A stretch of 64,000 bases of DNA. It comes from Martinezella rhizogenes. GTDB lineage: Bacteria > Pseudomonadota > Alphaproteobacteria > Rhizobiales > Rhizobiaceae. The notes under the pieces are model-generated. The model saw only the letters and a program-made list of their open reading frames with translations. It was not told where the DNA came from and ran no database searches. The position numbers were made by a program, and so were the translations under genes. Positions 63,993 to 64,000 of this stretch are shown piece by piece. Within the stretch, counting starts at the first letter, position 1; the number at the start of each line of letters is the position of its first letter. The DNA lies in assembly GCF_007002745.1 (NCBI RefSeq), contig NZ_SGNY01000009.1:124001-188000 (forward strand). The letters are read 5' to 3'.

Positions 63993-64000
63993 TACCGTCC

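Overview
The window looks like a chromosomal segment from an alphaproteobacterium of the Rhizobiales, most likely the Agrobacterium/Rhizobium group. This rests on GC-rich coding DNA with long antisense open frames, many ABC importers with their own LacI/GntR/LysR/AraC regulators, DUF1402 and transglutaminase-like (BTLCP) proteins, soxBDA, and rhizobial-type Pho boxes (CTGTCAT, 4-nt gap, repeat). The genus is an inference. I saw no rRNA, tRNA, CRISPR array, insertion sequence or phage gene.

Layout. 1-5074: sarcosine oxidase genes soxB-soxD-soxA on the minus strand (soxA runs off the left edge), divergent from a GATase1/AraC regulator that resembles glycine-betaine/sarcosine regulators. 5088-10544: a GntR/UTRA regulator divergent from an organophosphorus import operon (binding protein, alkaline-phosphatase-superfamily hydrolase, two permeases, ATPase); its promoter carries a Pho box, a -10 element and a 12-bp GntR-type operator. 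10650-13524: LysR regulator, SDR oxidoreductase and an orphan exported protein. 13581-20915: LacI regulator with a perfect 16-bp operator, then dehydrogenase, TIM-barrel isomerase and a CUT1 sugar ABC importer. 20982-23207: PNPOx-like and HAD proteins divergent from a PhnF-like GntR. 23225-28046: envelope and small proteins (membrane peptide, BTLCP, DUF1402, DedA, TerC/CBS/CorC).

28167-42697 is the most interesting region. One minus-strand operon encodes a fused ABC permease, its ATPase, three tandem paralogous binding proteins, an inositol-monophosphatase-family enzyme and a CX5R dual-specificity-type phosphatase. A LacI gene faces it across a 517-bp regulatory region. Next comes a second minus-strand cluster with a paralogous monophosphatase/CX5R-phosphatase pair, a metallophosphoesterase and a Na/Pi cotransporter with a PhoU-like tail. 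I infer that the locus imports one or more phosphorylated organic compounds intact and dephosphorylates them in the cytoplasm.

43028-47211: a GGDEF-EAL protein, a PRC-barrel protein and a ProP-like transporter. 47316-56418: a pentitol/ketopentose island (two SDRs, FGGY kinase, Rbs-type ABC importer, AraC regulator, xylitol/sorbitol-type dehydrogenase). 56673-60003: a DUF1801 protein and a putative metal-related FtsX-type ABC system with a histidine-rich loop and a Tat-exported partner. 60118-61872: alkaline phosphatase behind a Pho box. 62051-63992: a TetR regulator and an MFS exporter sharing three operator copies.

A recurring theme is phosphorus scavenging: two good Pho boxes, two phosphonate-type GntR operators, and at least eight phosphatase or phosphate-transport genes. 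A second is the placement of stem-loops directly after ABC binding-protein genes, which probably lets the binding protein be made in excess.
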